Shown here piece by piece: positions 21,951 to 29,341 of a DNA stretch of 29,341 nucleotides. Within the stretch, counting starts at the first letter, position 1. Each line of letters starts with the position of its first letter. The stretch is from Actinomycetota bacterium (GTDB lineage: Bacteria > Actinomycetota > Actinomycetes > Nanopelagicales > Nanopelagicaceae): assembly GCA_009698045.1 (NCBI GenBank), contig WLRE01000005.1, positions 1 through 29,341 of the forward strand, written 5' to 3'. The translations under genes and the position numbers were made by a program. The notes under the pieces are model-generated. The model was not told the DNA's origin, ran no database searches, and worked only from the letters and a program-made list of their open reading frames with translations.

Positions 21951-23303
21951 ATGGAATTCTCACGCGAGATTTTCTCCACTCACTCTGCTTATACAAAGGG
22001 CGAACTCAGTATTGCTGGAATCACTGCCGCAACTCTCGCTGATGAATTTGGTACGCCCCTTTTTGTGATTGATGAGGATGATTTTCGTACTCGCGCACGT
22101 GCCTGGAAGTCATCGCTCGAGCGACATTTCGGCGCTCAAGCCGGAACCGTGTACTACGCCGGCAAGGCCTTTCTCTGCGTCGAAGTCGCCAAATGGATTA
22201 AAGAAGAAGGACTTGGCCTTGATGTCTGCACTGGCGGCGAGCTTGCAGTAGCACTTGCAGCTGGATTTCCACTCGAGCACATCGAAGTTCACGGCAACAA
22301 TAAATCCGAAGATGAAATTGCAGATGCACTCGATCTCGACGTGGGCACGATTGTGATTGATTCGTTCCACGAAATCGAACGCGTTAATCGGATTGCAGGC
22401 CATGCCGGCGTTGTCGCCAAGGCTTACCTACGTCTAACTCCCGGCATTGAAGCGCATACTCATGAATTTATCGCGACCGCCCACGAAGATGTGAAATTCG
22501 GATTTTCAATTGCAAGTGGCGCTGCCTGGAAAGCTATCGAAGAAGTTGAAGCAGCTGCCAACATTCGCCTTGCCGGATTTCACTCGCATATTGGCTCACA
22601 AATTTTCTCGCCCGATGGTTTTGAAATTGCTGCAACACGCCTCATTGCCCTGCTCGCCAAATTCCGCGATCACTACAACCGCGAGTTACCTGAACTTGAT
22701 TTAGGTGGGGGATATGGCATCGCTTATGTTCCTGGTGATACCACGATGGATCCAGATCAAATTCTTGCGGCCATCGCAACTGTCGTTAAGCACCAATGTA
22801 AAGAACATAAGTTGTCGATTCCAACAGTTTCAATCGAACCTGGTCGCGCTCTGATTGGTCCTACAACCACAACTTTGTACGAAGTCGGTACAACTAAAAC
22901 TGTCACGCTAGAAAACGGCACTACCCGTCGCTACGTCTCAGTCGATGGTGGCATGAGCGACAACATTCGCCCTGCTCTCTATGATGCCGAATACACAGCA
23001 CTTCTTGCCAACCGTCCATCTGCGGCCACTGAAGTTGATACTCGCATCGTTGGAAAACATTGCGAATCTGGCGACATCATTATTCGTGCCATTTATCTGC
23101 CTAACGATATTGATGCCGGAGATCTATTGGCGATTCCAGCTACTGGGGCTTATGGCCGCAGTATGGCCAGTAATTACAACCATATGACCCGTCCCGCAGT
23201 CGTTGCGGTTAAGGGTGGAATGGGTCGCACAATCCTGCGCCGCGAGACTGAAGTCGATTTATTAGCGCTGGATGTCATCGAAACACCGCGCAAACTCTCC
23301 TAG
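21951..23303 (+). CDS. lysA: Diaminopimelate decarboxylase
   Basis: Last step of lysine synthesis: removes CO2 from meso-diaminopimelate, PLP-dependent, cytosolic. PLP lysine is Lys72 in YYAGKAFLC. HGNNKS, HSHIGSQ near 213-219, GGGYGI, EPGRALIGP and the active-site CESGDII near 365 from the partner subunit are all present. Length 450 fits the actinobacterial form. It starts 3 nt after the argS stop without a clear ribosome binding site of its own, so it is probably coupled to argS. Diaminopimelate is also a cell-wall precursor, so the enzyme sits at the branch between lysine and peptidoglycan. Confidence 0.97.
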   Translation: MEFSREIFSTHSAYTKGELSIAGITAATLADEFGTPLFVIDEDDFRTRARAWKSSLERHFGAQAGTVYYAGKAFLCVEVAKWIKEEGLGLDVCTGGELAVALAAGFPLEHIEVHGNNKSEDEIADALDLDVGTIVIDSFHEIERVNRIAGHAGVVAKAYLRLTPGIEAHTHEFIATAHEDVKFGFSIASGAAWKAIEEVEAAANIRLAGFHSHIGSQIFSPDGFEIAATRLIALLAKFRDHYNRELPELDLGGGYGIAYVPGDTTMDPDQILAAIATVVKHQCKEHKLSIPTVSIEPGRALIGPTTTTLYEVGTTKTVTLENGTTRRYVSVDGGMSDNIRPALYDAEYTALLANRPSAATEVDTRIVGKHCESGDIIIRAIYLPNDIDAGDLLAIPATGAYGRSMASNYNHMTRPAVVAVKGGMGRTILRRETEVDLLALDVIETPRKLS

Positions 23304-23323
23304 AAATAGTGGAGAATAGGGGG

Positions 23324-24622
23324 ATGAACTCGCACCTTAAGACCCTCAAAGTGGGAATGATTGGTTGCGGCGTAGTGGGCTCAGAAGTTGCCCGTCTGCT
23401 TATCGAAAATTCTGAAGACTTAGCGGCTCGCTCTGGTGCAAAGCTGGAACTCGCAGCAATTGCAGTGCGCGACCTCTCTATTAAGCGTCCTGGTATCGAT
23501 CCATCTCTCTTCACAACAGATGCTGCATCGATCGTGAACGATCCTTCAATCGACATCATTATTGAACTTGCTGGTGGAATTGAGCCCGCTCGCTCGCTCA
23601 TCTTGCAAGCGTTCAAGAATAAGAAGTCCGTTGTCACCGCCAATAAAGCGTTGCTTGCTAAACATGGCGCTGAACTCTACGAAACTGCGGGCGCTAACGG
23701 TGAAGATATTTACTACGAAGCTGCAGTTGCTGGCGCGATTCCAATTATTCGCCCGCTTCGCTCATCACTCGTCGGAGATCACATTGAAAAGGTTATGGGC
23801 ATCGTCAATGGCACAACGAATTACATTCTCACAAAGATGGATGAGTCTGGCGCATCCTTTGCCAGTGCACTCAAAGAGGCCCAAGATTTAGGTTATGCCG
23901 AAGCAGATCCCACTGCAGATGTTGAGGGCTTCGATGCGGCAGCTAAAGCTGCAATCTTGGCTGGCCTTGCATTCCATACTCGTGTCACTGATGCCGATGT
24001 CTCACGCGAAGGCATCACTGCCATTACCGATACTGATGTTGCGGTCGCAAAGTCACTCGGCTTAGTTATTAAATTATTAGCAATTGCCGAGCTCACTCCT
24101 GATGATGCAATTTCAGTACGCGTGCATCCCACACTTTTACCTCGCACACATCCACTCGCCTCTGTCCGCGAAGCGTTTAACGCCGTCTTCGTTGAAGCAG
24201 AAGCAGCTGGCTCACTCATGTTCTATGGTCGTGGCGCAGGTGGTGCACCTACAGCCTCTGCCGTACTCGGAGATGTTGTAGCAGTCGCACGTCACGTACT
24301 CAGCGGTGGGGTCGGTCCATCCGAATCTACATATGCTGATCGCGATATTGCATCTGTAGGAGATATCGAAACTCGCTATTTAATCCGCTTAGAGGTTGCA
24401 GATCGCCCTGGTGTACTAGCTGCAATCGCCAATACTTTCGCTAAGAACAACCTCTCTATTCAGACTGTTCGTCAGACTGGTCACGGTGATGGCGCTGAAC
24501 TTATTGCGATGACCCACAAGGCAAAGGATTCTGCGCTAGCCGCAACTGTTGAAGATTTAGGAAAACTCGACATCGTCAAAGATGTTTCAAGTGTTATTCG
24601 CGTAGAAGGTTTTGACGTATGA
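23324..24622 (+). CDS. hom: Homoserine dehydrogenase
   Basis: Reduces aspartate semialdehyde to homoserine with NAD(P)H, the entry to threonine, methionine and isoleucine. N-terminal Rossmann loop GCGVVG is at 14-19; the catalytic core has NGTTNYILTKM near 162-172 and DVEGFDAAAK with the conserved Lys208. A C-terminal ACT domain runs from about 351 to 427 (LEVADRPGVLAAIANTFAKN), the usual site of threonine feedback. Length is 432 from ATG at 23324, with GGAG 9 nt upstream. A GTG at 23309 in frame would add five residues (MENRG) and destroy that site, so ATG is preferred. The stop overlaps thrC as ATGA. Confidence 0.97.
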   Translation: MNSHLKTLKVGMIGCGVVGSEVARLLIENSEDLAARSGAKLELAAIAVRDLSIKRPGIDPSLFTTDAASIVNDPSIDIIIELAGGIEPARSLILQAFKNKKSVVTANKALLAKHGAELYETAGANGEDIYYEAAVAGAIPIIRPLRSSLVGDHIEKVMGIVNGTTNYILTKMDESGASFASALKEAQDLGYAEADPTADVEGFDAAAKAAILAGLAFHTRVTDADVSREGITAITDTDVAVAKSLGLVIKLLAIAELTPDDAISVRVHPTLLPRTHPLASVREAFNAVFVEAEAAGSLMFYGRGAGGAPTASAVLGDVVAVARHVLSGGVGPSESTYADRDIASVGDIETRYLIRLEVADRPGVLAAIANTFAKNNLSIQTVRQTGHGDGAELIAMTHKAKDSALAATVEDLGKLDIVKDVSSVIRVEGFDV

Positions 24623-25698
24623 GTCTGTTCAAGAAGAAGCAAGCACATCAATGGCGTGGAGTTATCGAGGAGTATCGCCACCGCCTGCCTGTTTCCGCTA
24701 AGACTCCAGTCATCACATTAGGCGAAGGTGGTACGCCCCTTGTCTATGCCTGCGTTCTTTCAGAGATGTTAGATAACGAAGTCTGGCTAAAAGTAGAGGG
24801 CGCTAACCCCACTGGTTCTTTCAAAGATCGCGGAATGACAATGGCGATGTCTAAGGCCGCCGAAGATGGTGCACGCGCGGTTATCTGCGCATCAACCGGC
24901 AATACCAGTGCGTCAGCTGCGGCTTATGCAACAAAGGCTGGAATGACACCCGTTGTTCTTGTGCCACAAGGCAAGATTGCAATGGGCAAGCTCGCTCAAG
25001 CAATTGCCCACGGCGCAACACTTCTTCAAGTTGATGGCAACTTTGATGATTGCCTTAATTTAGCGCGCGAACTTTCTGACAACTATCCGGTTGCGCTGGT
25101 TAACTCCGTCAATCCGTTTCGCATTGAAGGACAGAAGACTGCATCTTTTGAAGTTGTAGATTCGTTAGGTAATGCACCTGATCTACATGTTCTACCCGTT
25201 GGCAACGCTGGCAATATCACTGCCTACTGGAAGGGCTACCTCGAGTACTACAAGGATGGCCTTGCTAAGCAACTGCCACAGATGTGGGGATTCCAAGCTG
25301 CTGGTGCTGCCCCGATTGTTCTCGGTGAGATTGTTAAAAACCCTGAAACAATTGCAACCGCTATTCGTATCGGCAACCCTGCCTCATGGGCGCAAGCCAT
25401 TGAAGCGCGTGATACATCTGGTGGCCTTATTGATTCTGTTACAGATGAAGAAATCTTGTCTGCTTATCGTTTTGTCGCATCAAAAGAGGGCGTCTTTGTT
25501 GAACCTTCATCTGCCGCTGGTATTGCCGGACTTATTAAGAAGCAGTCACAAGGTCTGTTGCCTAAGGGCAAGAAGATTGTTATCACTGTTACTGGCAACG
25601 GCTTAAAAGATGCTGCCACAATTTTGGAAGGCGCACCTGCGCCAATCGTTATTCCAGTTGATGCTGCCGCTGCAGCGCGAGCGATGGGTCTTGCATAA
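24619..25698 (+). CDS. thrC: Threonine synthase
   Basis: Converts O-phosphohomoserine to threonine with PLP. The PLP lysine is Lys69 in NPTGSFKDRGM, and the phosphate-binding loop is GNAGN near 194-198. ICASTGNTSASAAAYA near 88-103 and the C-terminal TVTGNGLKD are typical of the short actinobacterial class, as in Mycobacterium. Length 359 is normal. The ATG overlaps the hom stop (ATGA), and the stop shares a base with the thrB start (TAATG), so hom, thrC and thrB are coupled. Confidence 0.98.
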   Translation: MSLFKKKQAHQWRGVIEEYRHRLPVSAKTPVITLGEGGTPLVYACVLSEMLDNEVWLKVEGANPTGSFKDRGMTMAMSKAAEDGARAVICASTGNTSASAAAYATKAGMTPVVLVPQGKIAMGKLAQAIAHGATLLQVDGNFDDCLNLARELSDNYPVALVNSVNPFRIEGQKTASFEVVDSLGNAPDLHVLPVGNAGNITAYWKGYLEYYKDGLAKQLPQMWGFQAAGAAPIVLGEIVKNPETIATAIRIGNPASWAQAIEARDTSGGLIDSVTDEEILSAYRFVASKEGVFVEPSSAAGIAGLIKKQSQGLLPKGKKIVITVTGNGLKDAATILEGAPAPIVIPVDAAAAARAMGLA

Positions 25699-26627
25699 TG
25701 TCCCGACTTACTTATAAAGCAACGCTTGCAAAAATTAGCGTCCCTGCAACTTCGGCAAACTTAGGCCCTGGCTTTGATTGTTTCGGATTGGCTCTAGATA
25801 TTCGTGATATGTATGCAGCTCAAATTCTTGACGGTGCAGAATTCGATATTGAGATTTCAGGCGAAGGTGCAGATGAAGTTAAGAAAGATAAGAACAACTT
25901 AGTTATCAAAGCAATGATGGCCGGCTTTGAACACATGGGTGGCAAGCCCAAGGGTCTAGCACTTCGCCAACTCAATGCAATTCCACATGGTCGAGGCCTT
26001 GGCTCATCTGCTGCAGCAATCGTCGGTGGTCTTGCACTCTCTCGCGCACTAGTTCTAGGCGGGGAACAACTTCTTACTGATGAAGATATCGTTGCAATTG
26101 GTACAGAACTTGAAGGACATCCAGATAACGTTGCTGCTGCAGTTTATGGTGGTGCCACAATCTCGTGGACTGAAGATCGCCACGGTAAGCCATATGGCCA
26201 AGCAATTTCCCTCAAAGTAGATCCGCGCATTCACGCCATTGCATTTGTTCCCGAGAATCATCTTGCTACAGCTAAAGCGCGCAAATTATTGCCCGAAACT
26301 GTTCCCCATCATGACGCCGCAATAAATGCAGCGCGCGCAGCACTTCTCTCTCAAGCAATTTCACTTCGCCCGGACTTGCTACTTGCAGCCACTGAAGATC
26401 ATCTGCATCAGCAATATCGCGCAGAGGCAATGCCAAAATCGATTGCACTAGTTAATAAGCTTCGCGCCGCTGGCGTTGCAGCCATGGTCTCAGGCGCTGG
26501 TCCCACAGTCCTTGTTCTCCATACAGCCTCAGATACAGAGGTGGATGAGATTATTAAGGCGGGGGCAGGCTCATTTACTGCCCATAAACTCGCTATTTCC
26601 CCTGCCGGAGTGGCTGTAACCCCCTAA
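25698..26627 (+). CDS. thrB: Homoserine kinase
   Basis: Phosphorylates homoserine to O-phosphohomoserine, the substrate of thrC; a GHMP kinase. The N-terminal SVPATSANLGPGFDCFGLAL is diagnostic, the ATP loop PHGRGLGSSAAA is at 96-107, GHPDNVAAAVYGG follows, and the C-terminal VSGAGPTVLVL is the last GHMP motif. Length 309 is normal. It is coupled to thrC by a one-base overlap. It ends the amino-acid operon, and 157 bases separate it from rho. Confidence 0.97.
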   Translation: MSRLTYKATLAKISVPATSANLGPGFDCFGLALDIRDMYAAQILDGAEFDIEISGEGADEVKKDKNNLVIKAMMAGFEHMGGKPKGLALRQLNAIPHGRGLGSSAAAIVGGLALSRALVLGGEQLLTDEDIVAIGTELEGHPDNVAAAVYGGATISWTEDRHGKPYGQAISLKVDPRIHAIAFVPENHLATAKARKLLPETVPHHDAAINAARAALLSQAISLRPDLLLAATEDHLHQQYRAEAMPKSIALVNKLRAAGVAAMVSGAGPTVLVLHTASDTEVDEIIKAGAGSFTAHKLAISPAGVAVTP

Positions 26628-26784
26628 ATTTTGCAGAATATTTCAATTCTCTGCTAAGTTTCACCTGTCTGGAAGTCGAGTTAGATATCGAATTATTCAT
26701 ACAGACTAATCAACACTATAAATCCCGTTGATAATCCGTTAAAAATATTGCGTATGCAATTTAACTGAAAAGAATCCTAAAAAT
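26628..26784 (+). promoter_or_regulatory. AT-rich rho upstream region with small inverted repeats
   Basis: The only sizeable gap near the core genes. It is clearly AT-richer than its surroundings and holds GCAGA/TCTGC arms at 26633-26654, an ATTGC-GTAT-GCAAT repeat at 26747-26760 and TTGATA at 26728, a possible -35. No strong terminator for thrB is visible. No Shine-Dalgarno precedes rho apart from a weak GAAAAG. It probably contains the rho promoter and leader; whether rho regulates itself here cannot be told. Confidence 0.4.
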
Positions 26785-28422
26785 ATGAGTAGTACCGAAG
26801 AGACAAAAGAAAATAGCGAACTAGCTGCCATGTTGTTGCCTGAGCTTAAGAAAGTTGCCGGCCAACTAGGAGTCGATGGCGCTTCATCTATGAAGAAGCC
26901 CGATCTCGTCAAAGCTATCGCTGATCTGCAAGCCGCTAACCGCGAAGCAGCAAAGGCTGAGCGTGAAGCTCGCCGTGCTGAACGCGATGCCCGCCGCAAG
27001 GCCGGACGCGATAAGAACAAGGGCAAGAATGAAGATTCAGGTTCATCTAATAACAGTGATGATGATGGCGAGAACCAAGGTTCTAATCCCAACGATGCAT
27101 CCGATGCCGATGTGAATCGTCGCGAGTGGACCGGTGGCGGCAATAACCGCAACGACCGCGGCCGTGGCCGTGACCGCAATGATCGCAATGACCGAGGTCG
27201 CCATCGCGACCGCGGCAACCGCGACGAGCGCGAGATTCAAGTTTCTGAAGATGACGTACTTCTACCCGTGGGTGGATTGCTCGACATCCTCGAGAACTAT
27301 GCATTTATTCGCACCGGGGGATACCTCGCAAGCAATAACGATGTTTACGTTTCGCTGCAACAAGTTCGTCGTCACGGACTTCGCAAGGGCGATGTTGTTA
27401 CAGGCGTTGTTCGCCAACCTCGCGAAGGTGAGCGCAAAGAAAAATTCAATGCCCTTGTTCGTGTAGAGACTGTTAACGGTGGCGATGCTGAAGCTTCACG
27501 CGATCGCATCGAATTCGCAAAGCTAGTTCCGCTCTATCCACAAGAGCGCTTGCGCCTTGAGACCGAGCCAAACATTTTGACCACTCGCGTTATCGATTTG
27601 ATTGCGCCTATCGGTAAGGGACAACGCGGACTAATTGTTTCGCCGCCAAAGGCCGGTAAGACCATGGTCTTGCAAGCAATTGCGAATGCAATCACCACTA
27701 ACAACCCAGAAGTTCACTTAATGGTTGTACTCGTCGATGAGCGCCCAGAAGAAGTAACAGATATGCAGCGCTCGATTAAGGGTGAAGTTATTGCTTCGAC
27801 CTTCGATCGCCCGGCAGATGATCACACCTCTGTTGCTGAACTCGCTATCGAGCGCGCAAAGCGTCTAGTAGAACTCGGCCACGATGTGGTGGTTCTGCTC
27901 GACTCTATTACTCGCCTTGGTCGCGCATACAATATTGCTGCTCCAGCATCAGGACGTATCTTGTCCGGTGGCGTGGACTCAGCTGCGTTATATCCACCAA
28001 AGAAGTTCTTTGGTGCTGCACGTAACGTTGAAAATGGTGGATCACTCACAATTCTTGCCACCGCACTTATTGATACCGGCTCCAAGATGGATGAAGTTAT
28101 CTTCGAAGAGTTCAAGGGCACCGGTAACATGGAATTGATCTTGAACCGTAAGTTTGCCGATAAGCGCATCTTCCCTGCAGTTGATGTTGTTGCATCCGGT
28201 ACTCGTAAGGAAGAAATCCTTATGGGAACGGAAGAACTCAATATTGTTTGGCGCTTGCGTCGGGTATTGCACGCACTCGAACCACAACAAGCACTTGAAC
28301 TTCTGCTCGAGAAGATGAAGGGCACCAAGTCCAACGTCGAATTCTTGATTCAGATCCAGAAGACCACCGTCTCTGAAGCCAGCAATCAGAACGCTCCTGG
28401 CTCCTCAGTAAACGGCAACTAG
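26785..28422 (+). CDS. rho: Transcription termination factor Rho
   Basis: Hexameric RNA helicase that ends transcription. Residues 10-50 form the Rho_N helical domain (LLPELKKVAGQLGV). Residues about 52-150 are an actinobacterial insertion: a charged helix rich in Ala, Arg, Glu and Lys, then a low-complexity Asn/Asp/Gly/Arg stretch (RNDRGRGRDRNDRNDRGRHR), likely disordered and RNA-binding. The RNA-binding cold-shock-like domain follows (ENYAFIRTGGYLASNNDVYV). The ATPase has Walker A SPPKAGKT at 286-293, Walker B VVVLLDSITR at 368-377 and the Q/R loops (SGGVDSAAL). Length 545 is shorter than Mycobacterium Rho, with a smaller insertion. Start ATG at 26785 gives the complete N-terminal domain. 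Confidence 0.97.
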   Translation: MSSTEETKENSELAAMLLPELKKVAGQLGVDGASSMKKPDLVKAIADLQAANREAAKAEREARRAERDARRKAGRDKNKGKNEDSGSSNNSDDDGENQGSNPNDASDADVNRREWTGGGNNRNDRGRGRDRNDRNDRGRHRDRGNRDEREIQVSEDDVLLPVGGLLDILENYAFIRTGGYLASNNDVYVSLQQVRRHGLRKGDVVTGVVRQPREGERKEKFNALVRVETVNGGDAEASRDRIEFAKLVPLYPQERLRLETEPNILTTRVIDLIAPIGKGQRGLIVSPPKAGKTMVLQAIANAITTNNPEVHLMVVLVDERPEEVTDMQRSIKGEVIASTFDRPADDHTSVAELAIERAKRLVELGHDVVVLLDSITRLGRAYNIAAPASGRILSGGVDSAALYPPKKFFGAARNVENGGSLTILATALIDTGSKMDEVIFEEFKGTGNMELILNRKFADKRIFPAVDVVASGTRKEEILMGTEELNIVWRLRRVLHALEPQQALELLLEKMKGTKSNVEFLIQIQKTTVSEASNQNAPGSSVNGN

Positions 28423-28439
28423 CCCCCGATTTTCACATC

Positions 28440-28457
28440 CGTAGCCCTCGGGCTACG
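28440..28457 (+). terminator. Hairpin after rho
   Basis: CGTAGCC, CTCG, GGCTACG: a perfect 7-bp stem with a 4-base loop, 18 bases after the rho stop. No U-tract follows, so it may be a weak terminator or the first element of the rpmE leader. Confidence 0.5.
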
Positions 28458-28466
28458 ATTAGCACC

Positions 28467-28509
28467 GCTGGTTCACGGGGACAATCCCGACCCAGCCTGA
28501 CAACAGGAG
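28467..28509 (+). promoter_or_regulatory. Putative ribosomal protein L31 leader with SD-sequestering hairpin
   Basis: GCTGG (28467-28471) pairs with CCAGC (28492-28496), enclosing TTCA, an inner CGGG/CCCG stem and a GACAAT loop. Immediately downstream CCTG-ACAA-CAGG (28496-28507) can form a second hairpin that buries the AGG of the AGGAG ribosome binding site (28505-28509). The two structures share base 28496, so they compete. This fits an autogenous L31 leader of the kind described for Actinobacteria; assignment to that family is from memory. Confidence 0.55.
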
Positions 28510-28514
28510 AAACC

Positions 28515-28742
28515 ATGAAGGCAGAGATTCACCCAGAATATTTAGAGACCACAGTGACTTGTGGATGCGGCGAAGTTTTCACCACTCGTAGCACCAAGGC
28601 TTCTGGTTCTATCTACGTAGAAGTTTGTTCCGTATGCCACCCGTTCTACACCGGCAAGCAACGTATCCTCGATACTGGCGGCCGTGTTGCTAAGTTCGAA
28701 GAGCGCTTCGGTAAGACAAACTCCGCTCCAACCGCTAACTAG
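28515..28742 (+). CDS. rpmE: 50S ribosomal protein L31
   Basis: Small zinc-binding ribosomal protein of the large subunit, bridging it to the small subunit. It starts MKAEIHPEY, with Cys16, Cys18, Cys38 and Cys41 forming the zinc knuckle of the C+ type; HPFYTGKQRILDTGGRVAKFEERF is the conserved L31 core. Length 75 is normal. ATG has AGGAG 5 nt upstream, which may be masked by the leader. It sits between rho and prfA as in other Actinobacteria and ends at a strong terminator. Zinc-dependent replacement by a cysteine-free copy elsewhere is possible but not visible here. Confidence 0.98.
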   Translation: MKAEIHPEYLETTVTCGCGEVFTTRSTKASGSIYVEVCSVCHPFYTGKQRILDTGGRVAKFEERFGKTNSAPTAN

Positions 28743-28753
28743 CTTTTTTACAG

Positions 28754-28795
28754 AGACCGTTTCGCACCTCCCCGTGAGGTGCGGCGGTCTTTTTT
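28754..28795 (+). terminator. Strong rho-independent terminator after rpmE
   Basis: Two stacked stems: AGACCG/CGGTCT outside and CGCACCTC/GAGGTGCG inside, with a CCCGT loop and small bulges, followed by six T at 28790-28795. It separates rpmE from prfA. Confidence 0.95.
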
Positions 28796-28833
28796 ATTTC
28801 CCATAGAACTAATAAGTATCGAGAGGAGAAGCA

Positions 28834-29341
28834 ATGGCTAAAGAGAAATTTGGAAATGTACCTGACCTACTTGCAGAGTATTCCGAACTTGAAGCTGCTA
28901 TGGCCGATCCCTCTATTCACGCCGACCAAGGCAAAGCTCGCCAACTCGGCAAGCGTTATGCCCAATTAGGTCCCGTTGTTGCAGGCTTTCGCGCCTACAC
29001 ATCTGCTGAAGAAGATTTAGCTGCTGGCCGCGAGATGGCTGCCGAAGATGAAGCATTTGCATCAGAAATTCCGGGTCTGGAAGCAGCCCTCGCTGCTGCT
29101 GAAGAGAAGTTAGAAGAGTTGTTATTGCCGCGCGATCCTAACGATGATCGCGATCTCATTATGGAAATTAAAGCTGGCGCCGGAGGCGATGAATCCGCAC
29201 TCTTTGCCGGCGACTTGTTGCGCATGTACCAACGTTATGCTGAAAAGCGCGGCTGGAAGACCGAAATTATCGATGTCACTGAATCCGAACTCGGTGGCTA
29301 TAAAGATTTAACAATGGCAATTAAGGCAAAGGGCGTTCCAG
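28834..29341 (+). CDS. prfA: Peptide chain release factor 1, 3' truncated by the window
   Basis: Release factor reading UAA and UAG stop codons; it has its own ATG with AGGAG 5 nt upstream. The first 169 residues are visible: a coiled-coil helical N-terminal domain (YSELEAAMADPSIHADQ), PRDPNDDRDLIMEIKAGAGGDE near 99-120, then the start of the tRNA-mimic domain (SALFAGDLLRMYQRYAEKRGW). The PxT and GGQ motifs lie beyond the end of the window, so RF1 rather than RF2 is inferred from gene order after rpmE and from the N-terminal helix length. The frame stays open to the last base. Confidence 0.93.
   Translation, partial: MAKEKFGNVPDLLAEYSELEAAMADPSIHADQGKARQLGKRYAQLGPVVAGFRAYTSAEEDLAAGREMAAEDEAFASEIPGLEAALAAAEEKLEELLLPRDPNDDRDLIMEIKAGAGGDESALFAGDLLRMYQRYAEKRGWKTEIIDVTESELGGYKDLTMAIKAKGVP

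Noticed and set aside
23309..23323. GTG start adding MENRG to homoserine dehydrogenase
   Set aside because: The ATG at 23324 has GGAG upstream and gives the usual N-terminus; the GTG has no site and nearly touches the lysA stop.
26739..27218. 159-codon minus-strand frame rich in Arg and Ser opposite rho
   Set aside because: It arises from the repetitive codons of the Rho insertion read backwards; composition is low complexity and no start signal is present.
27822..28334. 170-codon minus-strand frame opposite the Rho ATPase domain
   Set aside because: Antisense shadow; the plus-strand Rho motifs fully explain the sequence.
1..29341. CRISPR array, transposon, prophage or toxin-antitoxin pair
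   Set aside because: No regularly spaced repeats, transposase, integrase or phage structural genes, and no small paired genes, were seen on either strand.

Overview
The window reads as a continuous piece of actinobacterial chromosome. Two of its gene blocks have the order known from Mycobacterium and Streptomyces: clpS-DUF2017-murI-rph-rdgB, and argS-lysA-hom-thrC-thrB-rho-rpmE-prfA. Base composition is close to 50% GC by eye, far below most Actinobacteria. Genes are tightly packed, with many GTGA/ATGA overlaps and no gene-free stretch over 300 bases. This fits a streamlined, low-GC planktonic actinobacterium such as the freshwater acI/Nanopelagicales group. That placement is inference; no rRNA is present to fix it.

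Layout. (1) Bases 1-7728: the 3' part of an old-yellow-enzyme oxidoreductase runs tail to tail into a three-gene proton-translocating transhydrogenase operon (pntB, pntAb, pntAa, minus strand). Then come argF (minus), a small DUF3039 protein, a secreted GH18 glycosidase, clpS and DUF2017. (2) Bases 7770-9954: murI, rph and rdgB. (3) Bases 9955-20288: an accessory-looking interval between two core blocks. It holds a lysine-rich, membrane-anchored histone-H1-like protein, an OafA-type acyltransferase with an SGNH domain, a coiled-coil protein with a lysine-rich tail, a GNAT acetyltransferase, a secreted esterase-like protein and tRNA-Leu(UAG). It ends with a xylose module: xylA facing an ABC transporter, with a shared bidirectional terminator between them. 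(4) Bases 20289-29341: argS, the lysine/threonine genes lysA-hom-thrC-thrB, rho, rpmE with a structured leader, and the first part of prfA.

How the genes fit together. The transhydrogenase couples NAD(P)H balance to the proton gradient, which would supply the NADPH needed by reductive biosynthesis such as homoserine dehydrogenase. The ABC transporter probably imports xylose for xylA to isomerise; no xylulokinase or regulator lies in the window. ClpS selects N-degron substrates for the Clp protease.

Regulation visible in the sequence. Nine genes lack a Shine-Dalgarno but have a TANNNT hexamer ending 5-7 nt before the start codon, the signature of leaderless transcription. Genes inside operons, or with leaders, carry AGGAG-type sites instead. 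Further candidate signals are a palindrome just downstream of the transporter -10, a structured rpmE leader with an SD-sequestering hairpin, and strong terminators after xylA and rpmE.

I found no phage, transposon, CRISPR or obvious defence system. The least explained part is the pair of proteins with PAKK-type lysine tails around 10.0-13.4 kb.
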